DNA of 64,000 nucleotides, from assembly GCA_012845835.1 (NCBI GenBank), contig JABAKD010000011.1, positions 312,501 to 376,500 on the forward strand, written 5' to 3'. Within the stretch, counting starts at the first letter, position 1. Every line of letters begins with the position of its first letter. The notes below the pieces were generated by a model. It was not told the DNA's origin. It was given only the letters and a program-made list of their open reading frames with translations, and ran no database searches. Below, one piece after another: positions 57,336-63,713 of the stretch. This DNA is from Undaria pinnatifida (lineage: Eukaryota > Sar > Phaeophyceae > Laminariales > Alariaceae). The translations under genes were made by a program, and so were the position numbers.

Positions 57336-60300
57336 AGAGTCCCTGGCAAGTAGTTTGGTATGAAAATCGACCATTCATTATTATTGCGAATTTGTTTTTG
57401 TTCCCGTGTCTGTCTTTTGCACATTTATTTTCTTTTGGCCATTAATTAGGTGCCAGCGCATCCATGATCATTTTCCCATTTTTCATTTTTATTTTTCCAT
57501 CCCATTTATTTCCTCGCAAACTACTCTCGCGCTCCCTCCCAGTAGTAACTCAGATCCGGGGTCGCATAGTGGGCGCTCCTCCCCCCTCCCCACTGCGGTA
57601 CGTGCCTTCATTTTTATCGCGAGAAGAATTCAACATTTTCTTCCCCCGTCGACTCGCGTCGAATTGTACCTACCCACGCTGCTACGTAGGCGCTCTCAGC
57701 AGTTGATCCCTTTTTGTTTTTGTTTTTTGGCATTTTTGCAACTAAAGTCAAGTACGAGTATCATCACGGTAAGAATCGAACTCAAGGACCAACGGTATCT
57801 AATATCACGGAGATCCATTGCTAACAGGGGTAAATGCCTTATCATGCCTTCCTTATCATCACCATAATATTCTATATATAGGGTTTTATAGTTTCCGCGC
57901 ACAGACTGACTAACATCACCCTGTTGACCCTGATAGCTACACTGTAGTTGTAAGGGGAGTCGCCGACCTATATCCTTAATGAGGACACACAACTCGTAAT
58001 GCGCGCGATCGGAGTATCACACACAGCTTGCAAAGATGAGTTTCGACGAAATCTTCGATCTCACAGCTGGAGTGTATTTTCATTTTCTATAATATATATA
58101 TATATTGTTGCAAAAAATTCACCGGAAATGTCCCATAATTTTTGCACTATCTCGGCCCGAACACCAATTTTTTTATTTTTTGTTTTTGCGCCGTCACCCT
58201 AGGGGCTATGCGAACAATTCAAGCTATCGTTTACCGTTATCGACAATTGACAGAGTTATGCCCCCATAGGCATTAAATGACCCCTGTTAGCAATAAATCT
58301 CCGTAACATTATTAGTATTCGAGGGTAACCACTAGACCACACGGGGCGACCGGCTATGGTTAGGGTTATAATATTAATATTGCTATTGTTATAAACATAT
58401 TAATTGATACAATATACCTGGTGCGAGAGAACGCCTCACTGAACCTCATTGCCTCATTGTTTCGTGCCTCGTTGGTTGGTATTATTTCGGCTGGCGTCGA
58501 CACCCTTTCGTTTATGCGTTCGAAAACGAATGGGTAGGGTATCAATTATTATAGCAGGACACACTTACTTACTCGTTGCATCGCGGGCAATCAGCTACTA
58601 CGAAGTATTGCATCATCATTGCTATGCGTCGCCATCCAAGGACATAAGTATTTAATATGAGAGGAGATGCGTAGCATGGGATTGAACGCCGGTCGCTCAG
58701 ACGCGTTGCTCCTAGAAAGTATAGGCTGGAGAAAACACAACATGCAGTGTAATGGAAGAAAACCAACGGAAACCCACAAAACAGGAAACACTCTTTATCG
58801 CAAAATTGTCAACTGAACCCGCAATTTCGTCGACAACTATTAGAATTTAGAGGAGGGAATTAATTATGTTTCCTCGTTGTACTTCGTCCCTTCATCAGGT
58901 TGCTGGTTGGTGGTTGGTGGTGTTTTTTTTCTTGTCTGCATCGACGCACACTCGTTTGTTTTTGCGTTTAAAAACGAGTGAGTGAGTGATCAGTTATTAA
59001 AGCACAGGACACACTTATTGTATCGCGGCCGCAAGCTACGATATAGGTGCCGCTCCATTTTTTGGGGGGACTCTTGTCTTGAGAAGTTTTGCATCAGTAA
59101 GAACAAAATGTCTTACTTACTCTCAACAAAATGCCTTACTTAGTCAATCCCAAAAACTGTGATCGATTAACGCAGAAACAAAACCGCTACCCGACTATGA
59201 ACAATTGTTGTCCAATTCGACGCAGGACGCGAGCTACCATAGAGGTGCAGCACCTCTTTTTTTCGGAGGATTCATCAATTTGGGGTCTTATTAAGATCTT
59301 ATATTAAGATTCTCTCCACCAAACACTGACTTACGAAAAAATATAACCGCTATGATACTGGATGAACCATTCATACCATGGCCTAGGTAGGTACACGACG
59401 ATAATCATGCCAAAAAAAAACGGCGGACTTCCTAGGATGATTGTGTATTTTCTAAGGAGACCCATTATTCAAAAACAAAAAAAAACACAAAAAAAGGGCA
59501 TGCCGCTCTTCTTGTAGCACGCGTCACATGGGCTCCTGGGTATCAAAAACTACTTTTAGTTTTTTAAAGGATCGAAATTCCGACGACGTTGGGGTTAAGG
59601 TAGCTTACCTCATCACATTTCCACGATTGCCCTTATTCTCAAGACGTATACTTGTATGAGCCAGAAAGCGGTAGTCTATACTTTAATACCTACATCGTAG
59701 AAGGCGTCGGGCTAAGAGCCTAAGATCGGCAATAAAATAGCAGGCATATGCCACGTCCTGTAGAAGTGCACTCACGTCTTCGGGGAGACAACTGACAAAT
59801 TGGTAGCTACTAATTGGAATTAGAGCACAATCCTTTGCTGCATGCAGCGGTTCTCAAGTGGTATTCATAGATGCGACTCTCTAAAATAAATATAAAAAAA
59901 TACTAATTGTAACGCATACATTAAGCTGACGACGGTTACATTTTTTTTTTTTTTTTTTTTTTTTCATCCTACGGCGGATGGGAAAAATAAAGCTTTAGCT
60001 CACCACACTTCCACGTATTTTCATACGCGTCGTGTGTCGATTTAACTCAGTTGCTACAACTATCCTGCGACAGCTGCATTAATAATATATTTTCTCACAC
60101 TAAACCCGTTCCAGAAAACGCGGGTCGGTGCAGGTGTTGAGGCATTTAGTGGGGTATTAGTCCGTTTGATCACTTGCAAAAGGTTAACCAATAGCTTACT
60201 CAAACTAAGCCTTACAACTACTTATAACACCCCCCCCCCCTGAAACGGCGGGATACCAGGTCGACCGGATATACGGGCGGACCTGTCAATATCCGAGCGG

Positions 60301-61197
60301 TTTCATTTCCTGGGGATACCCCGGGGAGGGTATTCAAGTTCGACATGGGGAAAGCCTGATTTTATTATTATTGTGGATGGTGGGATTTGAACCCACGACC
60401 CAAAAAACCCATGGTCTGTCGACGACGCCATTTGTTGAGGTATTTAGTGGGGTATTAGTACTTGCAAAAGGTTAACTAACAGCTTACCCAAACTAAGCCT
60501 TATAACACAGGTGTGTCCTTTACACGTCGACGGCTAAAATAAAGATGTTAGAGGGTTCACGGAAAATTGTATCAGTAACGCGAGTTTCGGGTGTGGGGTT
60601 GCGCGCGTTGGTTGTGTATGTCGCGTGTATCCACGGTCGTGTCACCTCATAGTCTACCTTGTAGATACTACTAGATGTTAGGCGGCATGCCATACTTCGC
60701 ATTAGTGGTAACGATACCATTGTTGACACATCATACCGGTAATCCGAGCACGCGAGCGTAAGGCTGTGATTGTTTGGTGTGCGCGTCTCGTGTCGCCTTA
60801 TCACCCAGATGCTACAGTAGTAGCCGCCATCCCCCTCCCCCCTCCCGTGACGTTTTGCGTTTGCAGTATTGCGCTTGCCGTACCCGTCTTTATCCGCCCA
60901 GATATTGGGCGTCATCCCTCTGTGATATTGTTTACCGTGTTCAAGCCGAATGTTCTGCAAAGGTACTCTAAGGTATTGTCTTGCTATTTTCGAACACGCT
61001 AGTGGGAGGTTGTAGTGCCTTGTTTGGCGTGTGTGTCACCTTATGGCCCAGATGATAGGCGTCATCCCCCTGTCGTCTTTCGCGTTCACGTCAACCCCAT
61101 CCCGCTCCACCAGCCTTCTCAGCAGATCCAGCACTCCAAAGCTCGCTAATCGCCAGGGATCGGTGTCGATGCTCGCCGTCTGCATCATACGCGCCAT
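35373..61197 (-). CDS. Gene B: ankyrin-repeat protein, four exons, 20 kb first intron
   Basis: On the minus strand the exons are 61179-61040, 40955-40786, 36895-36733 and 35562-35373; phases match at all joins (663 nt, 220 residues plus TAA). The spliced product is an unbroken run of about five 33-residue ankyrin repeats, with junctions such as GMTPIIWAI/RNGHEDVASYL and VDEFG/NTPLHYAACRG restoring the register exactly. The first exon may instead start at an in-frame ATG at 61197-61195 (MARMMQ), giving 226 residues; otherwise it continues from an exon further upstream. Introns are 20.1, 3.9 and 1.2 kb. Ankyrin repeats are protein-protein interaction modules; no other domain shows, so the partner and location are unknown. 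It converges with gene A. Confidence 0.8.
36036..36100. repeat. (GTT)n microsatellite
   Basis: About 60 bp of GTT/TTTGTT in gene B intron 3. Confidence 0.95.
36118..36173. repeat. 12-bp perfect inverted repeat
   Basis: CGTTTTAATACC and GGTATTAAAACG separated by about 30 bp. It could fold as a hairpin or be a small element terminus. Confidence 0.6.
36733..36895 (-). CDS. Gene B exon 3: ankyrin repeats 3-4
   Basis: NTPLHYAACRGVLNIIVRLL, AGGAEPDMANVQGSTPLHKA and CMFGQNAVVKKLV(E), between cgcccccag and a perfect gtgagt donor. Two TPLH motifs are spaced one repeat apart. Confidence 0.9.
37157..37290. repeat. (ACATG)n pentamer array
   Basis: ACATG/ACGTG units, then three 22-bp units 'acatgacgagaacagcg'. 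In gene B intron 2. Confidence 0.9.
37775..37880. repeat. 'gacagtatgacag' degenerate repeat
   Basis: Imperfect 9-10 bp units. A separate 25-bp triplicate 'cagtaatagtgtgcata' lies at 38278-38352. Confidence 0.75.
38880..39060. repeat. Interspersed family 4 copy plus TCAATTTGGA repeat
   Basis: 'tcatcctccggcagatgga' to 'cgtattttcatgcaggtcgt' matches 59960-60045 and, more weakly, 20950-21040. It runs into seven units of TCAATTTGGA. Confidence 0.6.
39710..39905. repeat. TTAGTCTGG tandem repeat
   Basis: About 20 units of 9-10 bp with base variants. In gene B intron 2. Confidence 0.9.
40408..40672. repeat. ATTCCAACC 9-bp tandem repeat
   Basis: About 29 units (CCATTCCAA with T variants) ending about 110 bp before gene B exon 2's donor. 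Confidence 0.95.
40786..40955 (-). CDS. Gene B exon 2: ankyrin repeats 2-3
   Basis: Acceptor ttaactag, then (R)NGHEDVASYLLDKEANVEAF and YAGMRALHHACSNSHEGCIA and LLLDRGADANAVDEF(G), donor gtgagg. It has classical ankyrin helices and the hairpin Asp-Asn-Ala pattern. Confidence 0.88.
41105..41160 (-). pseudogene. Fragmentary copy of gene B exon 2
   Basis: The minus strand reads 'cagaagccagcgtcgaagcc' then 'ttcgga', matching the DKEANVEAFG part of exon 2 ('gaagccaacgtggaagcctt'). It lies about 200 bp upstream in the intron and is too short to encode a repeat. Confidence 0.6.
41508..41691. repeat. 14-bp tandem repeat TACTACTAATAGGC
   Basis: Thirteen near-perfect units. Each contains TACTAAT, close to the TACTAAC branch-point consensus on the plus strand, but the host gene is on the minus strand. 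Confidence 0.95.
42012..42345. repeat. 10-bp tandem repeat TACAATATAG
   Basis: About 33 units with variants (TACAACACAG, TACCAATATAG). Confidence 0.95.
42470..42600 (-). repeat. Interspersed family 2 copy, minus strand
   Basis: 'gatgaagatttcgtcgaaac' then 'gcatctttgcaagctgtgtg' is the reverse complement of the core at 58015-58060. Confidence 0.75.
42640..43215. repeat. ~100-bp tandem repeat, six units
   Basis: Each unit has 'cgaacact', 'gtaggctgagattgacacaa', 'acgtgaaattcgggagtagt' and 'acagaacatcta'. Minus-strand frames repeat 'CQSQPTF' from this array. Confidence 0.9.
43785..43892. repeat. 12-bp tandem repeat GTCGCCTAAGAT
   Basis: Nine near-perfect units. Confidence 0.95.
43990..44025. 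repeat. (CTC)n microsatellite
   Basis: About 12 CTC units. Confidence 0.9.
44093..44350 (-). repeat. Interspersed family 1 copy, minus strand
   Basis: The reverse complement of 'gctccgtcccggcatagtag' and 'ggcgcttcgc.cttggtgca' is recognisable. It lacks the 5' third of the unit. Confidence 0.75.
45295..45400 (+). repeat. Interspersed family 2 copy, short
   Basis: 'cgcagcttgcaaagatgagt' then 'gtcgcagctgacgttgttag'. Confidence 0.65.
45655..45890 (-). repeat. SINE body, minus strand, 3' part
   Basis: 'taactcagatcaggggtcaa', a G-run region, 'tttatcgcaagaagac' and 'gccgactcgcatcgaat' match the body of the full SINE at 49703-50062 in reverse complement. The tRNA-like head is not evident. Confidence 0.65.
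46029..46428 (-). mobile_element. TRIM-like mini-LTR element, family T1 (copy 1)
   Basis: Direct terminal repeats 46029-46117 and 46345-46428 flank a ~230-bp core with no coding. On the minus strand the repeat starts TGTTATAA-like and ends CCTTAACA-like. It is followed after two bases by TGGCGTCGTCGGC (candidate primer-binding site, 46331-46343), and the other repeat is preceded by a G-rich tract. The core also holds a tRNA T-arm, gtgggttcgaatcccac (minus strand, 46291-46307). Confidence 0.8.
46765..46855 (-). repeat. tRNA-derived SINE head, minus strand
   Basis: The minus strand reads 'gtcgccccggttgtgtagcg' (A-box-like) and 'gggatcgagtcccacgtgga' (B-box GATCGAGTCCC). The body is lost. Confidence 0.65.
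46986..47630 (-). mobile_element. Degenerate T1 element with internal tandem expansion
   Basis: Recognisable pieces in T1 order: 'ggttaaccaattaccagtac', 'ccagcggggtagcaagtcgg', 'gttcctattcctggggatgc', 'gctcgacatgggggga', and 'gtctgccgacgacgccatgt' (primer-site complement). About five units of a 19-21 bp repeat (gaagactactcttcagg) at 47187-47295 sit inside the core. A reversed terminal-repeat piece lies at 47560-47630. Confidence 0.65.
48580..48622. repeat. (TACAG)n microsatellite
   Basis: Eight units of ACAGT. A short 'aaactgaggaaggtcagg' repeat lies at 49027-49072. Confidence 0.9.
49703..50062 (+). mobile_element. tRNA-derived SINE, full-length copy with A-rich tail
   Basis: The head reads gtcgccccggtggtcttctt (A-box region GGTGGTCTTCTTGTGG) and ccttgagttcgatccccac (B-box GAGTTCGATCC), in tRNA spacing. 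A body of about 270 bp follows ('caattcgatgcgagtcgac', 'gtagtggggaggggcg', 'gtgatcccggatctgagtt'), then an A-rich end 'gaagaaaaaaaaaaag'. No coding. It needs LINE machinery in trans, as is usual for SINEs. Related copies lie at 45655, 46765, 54435, 56700, 57475 and 58279. Confidence 0.8.
50601..50988 (+). mobile_element. TRIM-like T1 element (copy 2)
   Basis: Terminal repeats 50601-50671 (5' truncated) and 50895-50988. TGGCGTCGTCGGC begins at 50674, two bases after the first repeat. 'tttcaggggggggga' immediately precedes the second repeat, like a polypurine tract. T-arm at about 50710-50727. No target duplication is obvious. Confidence 0.8.
51295..51365. repeat. (GTT)n microsatellite
   Basis: About 65 bp of GTT. 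Confidence 0.95.
51419..51503 (+). mobile_element. Solo T1 terminal repeat
   Basis: 85 bp from tgttataagtcttagtttgg to ataaccttaaca with no core or partner repeat. It is the expected product of recombination between LTRs. Confidence 0.8.
51902..52646 (-). mobile_element. TRIM-like element, family T2, with TAAC target duplication
   Basis: Two 269-bp direct repeats (51902-52170 and 52378-52646) differ at only about five positions and flank a 207-bp non-coding core. The repeats begin TGTGAAATT and end TTAACA/TCAACA. The flanks are taac on both sides. On the minus strand the core begins TGTGGCGTCGACGGCAGG, the same type of primer-binding site as T1, and a purine-rich AGGGTGGGC precedes the other repeat. 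Each repeat contains an 11-bp perfect hairpin (agatcggaggc/gcctccgatct, at about 52040 and 52515) and a UUCG-loop hairpin near its end (ggcctttcgaggcc). Confidence 0.88.
52655..52850. repeat. Interspersed family 5 copy
   Basis: Collinear words with 4440-4860. The T2 element is inserted at its edge (taac|gacc). Confidence 0.55.
52925..52990. repeat. Short GC-rich repeat 'ccccggaggc'
   Basis: Three or four units of cccggagg(cc) around 52940-52985. Unclassified. Confidence 0.5.
53290..53440. repeat. ~50-bp degenerate repeat 'gcctcgccctgaac'
   Basis: Three or four units of 'tcgccctgaactcgaaa' plus 'ctcgg.ccaag'. No gene is seen around it (53030-54210). Confidence 0.55.
54215..54430. repeat. 10-bp repeat TATGATCTAA
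   Basis: Tandem and dispersed units. A second block at 56290-56670 has 'tatatgatcta' units. Confidence 0.85.
54435..54735 (+). mobile_element. SINE copy whose tail passes into a (GACAAA)n array
   Basis: The head 'gatcgccccggtgatctagt' with A-box TGATCTAGTGGTGAAGC, and the body ('ttcgacgcaagtcgacgagg', 'gtaccgtagtgggaagggg', 'gaccccggatatgag') match 49703-50062. The 3' end is 'gagggagaaggacaaagac', the first units of the adjoining microsatellite. Confidence 0.75.
54736..55050. repeat. (GACAAA)n microsatellite
   Basis: About 50 units, nearly perfect. Reads as poly-(Lys-Asp) or, on the minus strand, poly-(Leu-Ser/Cys-Leu/Phe-Val); these frames are artefacts. Confidence 0.95.
55643..56040 (+). 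mobile_element. TRIM-like T1 element (copy 3), with CCAA target duplication
   Basis: Terminal repeats 55643-55727 (85 bp) and 55946-56040 (with a ~10-bp insertion). Primer-site-like tggcgtcgtcgacag starts at 55730. The T-arm gtgggtccgaatcccac has one loop change. 'ttcaggggggaaga' precedes the right repeat. The flanks are ccaa|tgttat and taaca|ccaa. Confidence 0.85.
56290..56670. repeat. 'tatatgatcta' degenerate array
   Basis: Several blocks of TATGATCTA/TATGATATG, interrupted by unique sequence at 56340-56510. Confidence 0.75.
56700..57090 (+). repeat. Three tandem SINE 3' ends
   Basis: The ~125-bp unit 'gggagg.aggagtgcctgct', 'cccggatctgaggtacgac', 'aactgcaaagataataga', 'tggggtgggg' occurs three times. 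It corresponds to the SINE body's last third and A-rich tail. Confidence 0.7.
57297..57335. repeat. (TAG)n microsatellite
   Basis: Thirteen units. Confidence 0.95.
57475..57835 (-). mobile_element. tRNA-derived SINE, near full-length, minus strand
   Basis: In reverse complement: head with B-box 'ccttgagttcgattcttacc', body 'attcgacgcgagtcgacggg', 'gtaccgcagtggggaggggg', 'gaccccggatctgagttact', and an A-rich tail (plus strand tttcatttttatttttcc). Collinear with 49703-50062. Confidence 0.8.
57950..58105 (+). repeat. Interspersed family 2, best-preserved copy
   Basis: 'ggggagtcgccgacctatat' to 'gagtgtattttcattttcta'. No coding and no tRNA-like boxes. Confidence 0.8.
58279..58353 (-). repeat. 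tRNA-derived SINE head, minus strand
   Basis: The minus strand reads 'gtcgccccgtgtggtctagt' (A-box TGGTCTAGTGG), 'ggttaccctcgaatactaat' and 'agatttattgctaacagggg', the region upstream of the B-box in its sister copies. Confidence 0.65.
58665..58745 (-). repeat. Other tRNA-like sequence, minus strand
   Basis: 'gcgtctgagcgaccggcgtt' then 'caatcccatgctacgc' ends like a tRNA T-arm/acceptor. It cannot be folded into a complete cloverleaf by eye. Confidence 0.4.
59225..59530. repeat. Interspersed family 6 copy ('ccatggcctaggta')
   Basis: Shares 'gaggtgca.c.cctttttttc', 'cttc(a)attttgggt', 'attc.ataccatggcctaggta', 'catgc.aaaaaaa' and 'cattattcaaaaaca' in order with 34790-35045. Partial copy at 39955-40080. 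Confidence 0.6.
59940..60070. repeat. Poly-T and interspersed family 4 copy
   Basis: 24 T residues, then 'catcctacggcggatgggaa' to 'cgtgtgtcgatttaactcag'. Sister pieces at 20950-21040 and 38880-38990 also follow T-rich runs, so the minus-strand view is an element ending in poly(A). Confidence 0.6.
60135..60507 (-). mobile_element. TRIM-like T1 element (copy 4), with CAGG target duplication
   Basis: Terminal repeats 60135-60229 and 60433-60507. The T-arm on the minus strand is gtgggttcaaatcccac. The primer-site-like sequence (minus) tggcgtcgtcgacag is next to the right repeat. A C-run (minus-strand G-run) lies at 60229-60240 next to the left repeat. The flanks are cagg|tgttg and taaca|cagg. 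Confidence 0.85.
60775..60935 (-). pseudogene. Decayed copies of the 3' edge of gene B exon 1
   Basis: 'tgtcgccttatcacccagat' at about 60790 and 'ccgcccagatattgggcgtc' at about 60895 resemble 61034-61070 (GMTPIIWAIR plus donor). No usable reading frame extends from them. Confidence 0.6.
61040..61197 (-). CDS. Gene B exon 1: first ankyrin repeat
   Basis: Reads (MARMMQ)TASIDTDPWRLASFG, then VLDLLRRLVERDGVDVNAKD and GMTPIIWAI, ending with AG of a split Arg codon before gtgaca. The 3' boundary is firm by phase. The 5' boundary is either an acceptor at 61180-61181 or the ATG at 61197. Two decayed copies flank it. Confidence 0.75.
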
Positions 61198-61299
61198 ACA
61201 AGGGCTTCATATTGGCATCAATGTCATGCAGGGGTTATATCATACTCGTGTTATCATCATGCAGGGGTTACGTTAGCGCTATATGTCATACTCTCGTAC

Positions 61300-61445
61300 A
61301 GGGGCTTTATCCCTCTGCTCTGTCATATTTCGCGTTGTCGTCAACCCCGCCCTGCTCCACCACCGGCCTCCTCAGCAGGTCCAGCACTCCAAAGCCGGCC
61401 GATTGTGGGTGGTCGATGCTCGCCGTCTGGATCATACGCATCATA
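61300..61445 (-). pseudogene. Near-complete but broken copy of gene B exon 1
   Basis: The minus strand reads QTASIDHPQSAGFGVLDLLR and VVEQGGVDDNAKYDRAEG then a stop where exon 1 continues with GMTPIIWAI. The upstream 'aagcctttagtatgatgcgtatgatccag' region is duplicated too, so the copy spans intron and exon. Confidence 0.75.
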
Positions 61446-63045
61446 CTAAAGGCTTGTCGTTTAGAATGTTGGAAGCGGCCGTTCCAAATCAGAACCACCA
61501 GAGGTCGTACGCGATTCGTCCCCCACCAGGCTTGTATGATTTGTATGACATGCGCTGTAGATACTGGTGTAAAGGGCGAAATGCGCACAATAACGGTAAA
61601 CTACAGTAGTAGTAGCAGTAGTAGCAGTACAAGTAACCTTAATGTTGTAGAGATAACGGGCAACACCTCCTGCATGCGTCGTGAGGCGATCCTCGACGGA
61701 AAAGATGATTCCATGCCACGACATTAATATATACTGTATATATTGTCGTCGAGCTTCGGCAGTACGTGGGCTTGTGGATAATATATATTAATGCGTGTGT
61801 AGTCTATGTGTTGATTTGCACAAAACGAAAATACGAGTGATAGTTCGCGAGTTGTCTATCTTGGCAGCAAACGTCAACTCGCAATCAAGCACGTTGCAAG
61901 AAAAAATGTACATATAGCAGTCTATATAGACGCAGTTACATGAAATAGCTCCGTGAGCCCACGAGTACGGGTAATAGGAGGGAAGAGCAGGCAACACCAC
62001 CTAGCATTGTTTGAGATGACCGTTCATGTTCGCTTCACGTTCATTCACCTTGATATATACTTCGAAGTATATTGTAGTCGAGCTTCGCCAAGTATGAAAT
62101 CATACGCGCGTGTCGCTCGAATATCTTTCTGGGTCATGATGTTATTATGTGCTTCTTTCACTATAGAACAGAGGCATCATGCGATCATGCGAGGATGCAT
62201 CATAGCGAGGAGAGTAAAAGCATAATCATCAGCAGCATATATATGTGTGTCACGATCAATACAAACAGCGTTCCAAGCACTATATGTAGACTACATTTTG
62301 TGCTCCATCCCCCATTAGTCTCTTGCTGGCTGTGGTCATCATGTAATGTTGTTGTTGAGGAGAGCTTTTTTTTTTGCTTCTTATAGGCGAGTACGAGTGC
62401 GAGCTTGGATGTTTTGTTCGTTGCGCTGCTGTGACAACAAGTTTTCGTTGCGATTTCCCAAAACACAAGAGATATTATTCGACTACGAGCGGGGGCATGT
62501 ATGTATCTGGTATGTATACCGGCATTTGGAAATTTCAAACAGCGTTTCGAGAGCACACCAAAAAAACACACCACGCACACCAATATTATACCCGTGCTTC
62601 ATCCTCCGACGCTCTCTTCTTCTTGCGGACTAAACCGTTGCTGCAGTAGAAACGGCCTATCTTTTGCTGTCGAGTATCTCGGCAGCATGATGCGAGTGCT
62701 TTTTGGTGTAGATAATATCTTGTTTCGCACGACGAGCAATTGAAACAGAGTTTCAATGCAGCACACCACTCACGTGTGCTTCATCTTCCAGAGCTCTCTT
62801 GCTGACAAGTTCTTGAAGCAGGGACGACCTCCTCCGTTTCTCAGACATCGCTGCTTCCGACCAACCGCGCCCACAGATTGCTCCGAGCACGAGCTACGAG
62901 TGTACAGTGCAGAGTCGATAGATTCTGTTCGCGGAGTCCAGGTATCCTGGAATGTACTCGTACTCGAGCGCACGCACTGATCCGAAAAGGCCGTTCTTAA
63001 TCCCTTGGTACCATAGATCCAGAAGATATCGGTTAACGACTTTTT
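61446..63045. other. Stretch without a recognisable gene
   Basis: Short (AGT)n at 61606-61632. Open frames of 60-127 codons on both strands have no motif or splice support. Any 5' exons of gene B would lie here or beyond the window. Confidence 0.4.
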
Positions 63046-63320
63046 TAGCTGTGGACCCGTCAAGGATGAAAACAAGTGACGCGTCAAGTATTGTTTTGAC
63101 GTATATCTTCACTATTATAAATATTTGACCACTATTGGCGGACCTCCGTCAAAACTAAAGTCCCGTCAAACCTGGAAAATGACGGGGAGAATTTCCGGCC
63201 AGAAAGACCCGTCAAGGACTTTTGAGAGGACCCGTCGTGGTATTTACAGGCGTATTATACTAATTTAAGTAAACGATTATCCTTGACGGCTACACGTCAA
63301 GGATTCTGACGCCGTCAACC
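63046..63320. repeat. Cluster of CCGTCAA/TTGACGG motifs
   Basis: About eight occurrences of (A/C)CCGTCAA or its complement in 270 bp (63056, 63148, 63163, 63209, 63284, 63311 and variants). Such dense short repeats are typical of subterminal regions of hAT-like transposons or of an operator array. Confidence 0.55.
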
Positions 63321-63389
63321 TCTAGATATAACAATTTTAAGGCTACACTTCCACTTTTGGGACAAGTGACTTGGAATTAGTACAAAATA

Positions 63390-63713
63390 GTGGCTCCGCG
63401 GAAGTGCAGTGCTAAAATCTGGAAATCGGTGATGTTGAAACTGTCGTTTGTGACGAACGGACCACGCGGGGCAATAGCAGCGAAAAGGACAACATCGCAA
63501 GCAGCAGCCTGTCAAAACTCAAAAGCTCGACAACAACACTGGCTTGTGGACGAGCTTCTAGCACCACATACTACACGTGGTAACTACTGTACAGGCAGTA
63601 GAGGTACGAGTAGTACATGTCGTAGTGGTGAGGAGGAATGCCATCGTCGCAGCGTTTACGTGGTGAGAGTGTCGCCACCACCACTACTACTACAACAGCC
63701 ACTGCATCTTTGA
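63390..63713 (+). CDS. Unrecognised open frame after the CCGTCAA cluster
   Basis: 107 codons from an ATG, MAPRKCSAKIWKSV at the start, basic and Ser/Thr/Gln-rich. KIWKSV faintly recalls the start of BED-type fingers of hAT transposases (K-x-W-x-x-F), but no Cys-x2-Cys or His pair follows. Could be an eroded transposase 5' end or chance. Confidence 0.2.
   Translation: MAPRKCSAKIWKSVMLKLSFVTNGPRGAIAAKRTTSQAAACQNSKARQQHWLVDELLAPHTTRGNYCTGSRGTSSTCRSGEEECHRRSVYVVRVSPPPLLLQQPLHL

Larger units (their letters stand above)
40956..61039 (-). other. Gene B intron 1, 20.1 kb, dense in mobile elements
   Basis: Bounded by gtgaca and ttaactag on the minus strand. It contains two TRIM families, SINE copies, interspersed families 1, 2 and 4-6, and many tandem arrays listed separately. 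No other convincing coding exon was seen on either strand inside it. The remaining gaps (for example 47640-48380, 53030-54210, 58790-59220) hold only A/T-rich sequence without a recognisable feature. Confidence 0.65.
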
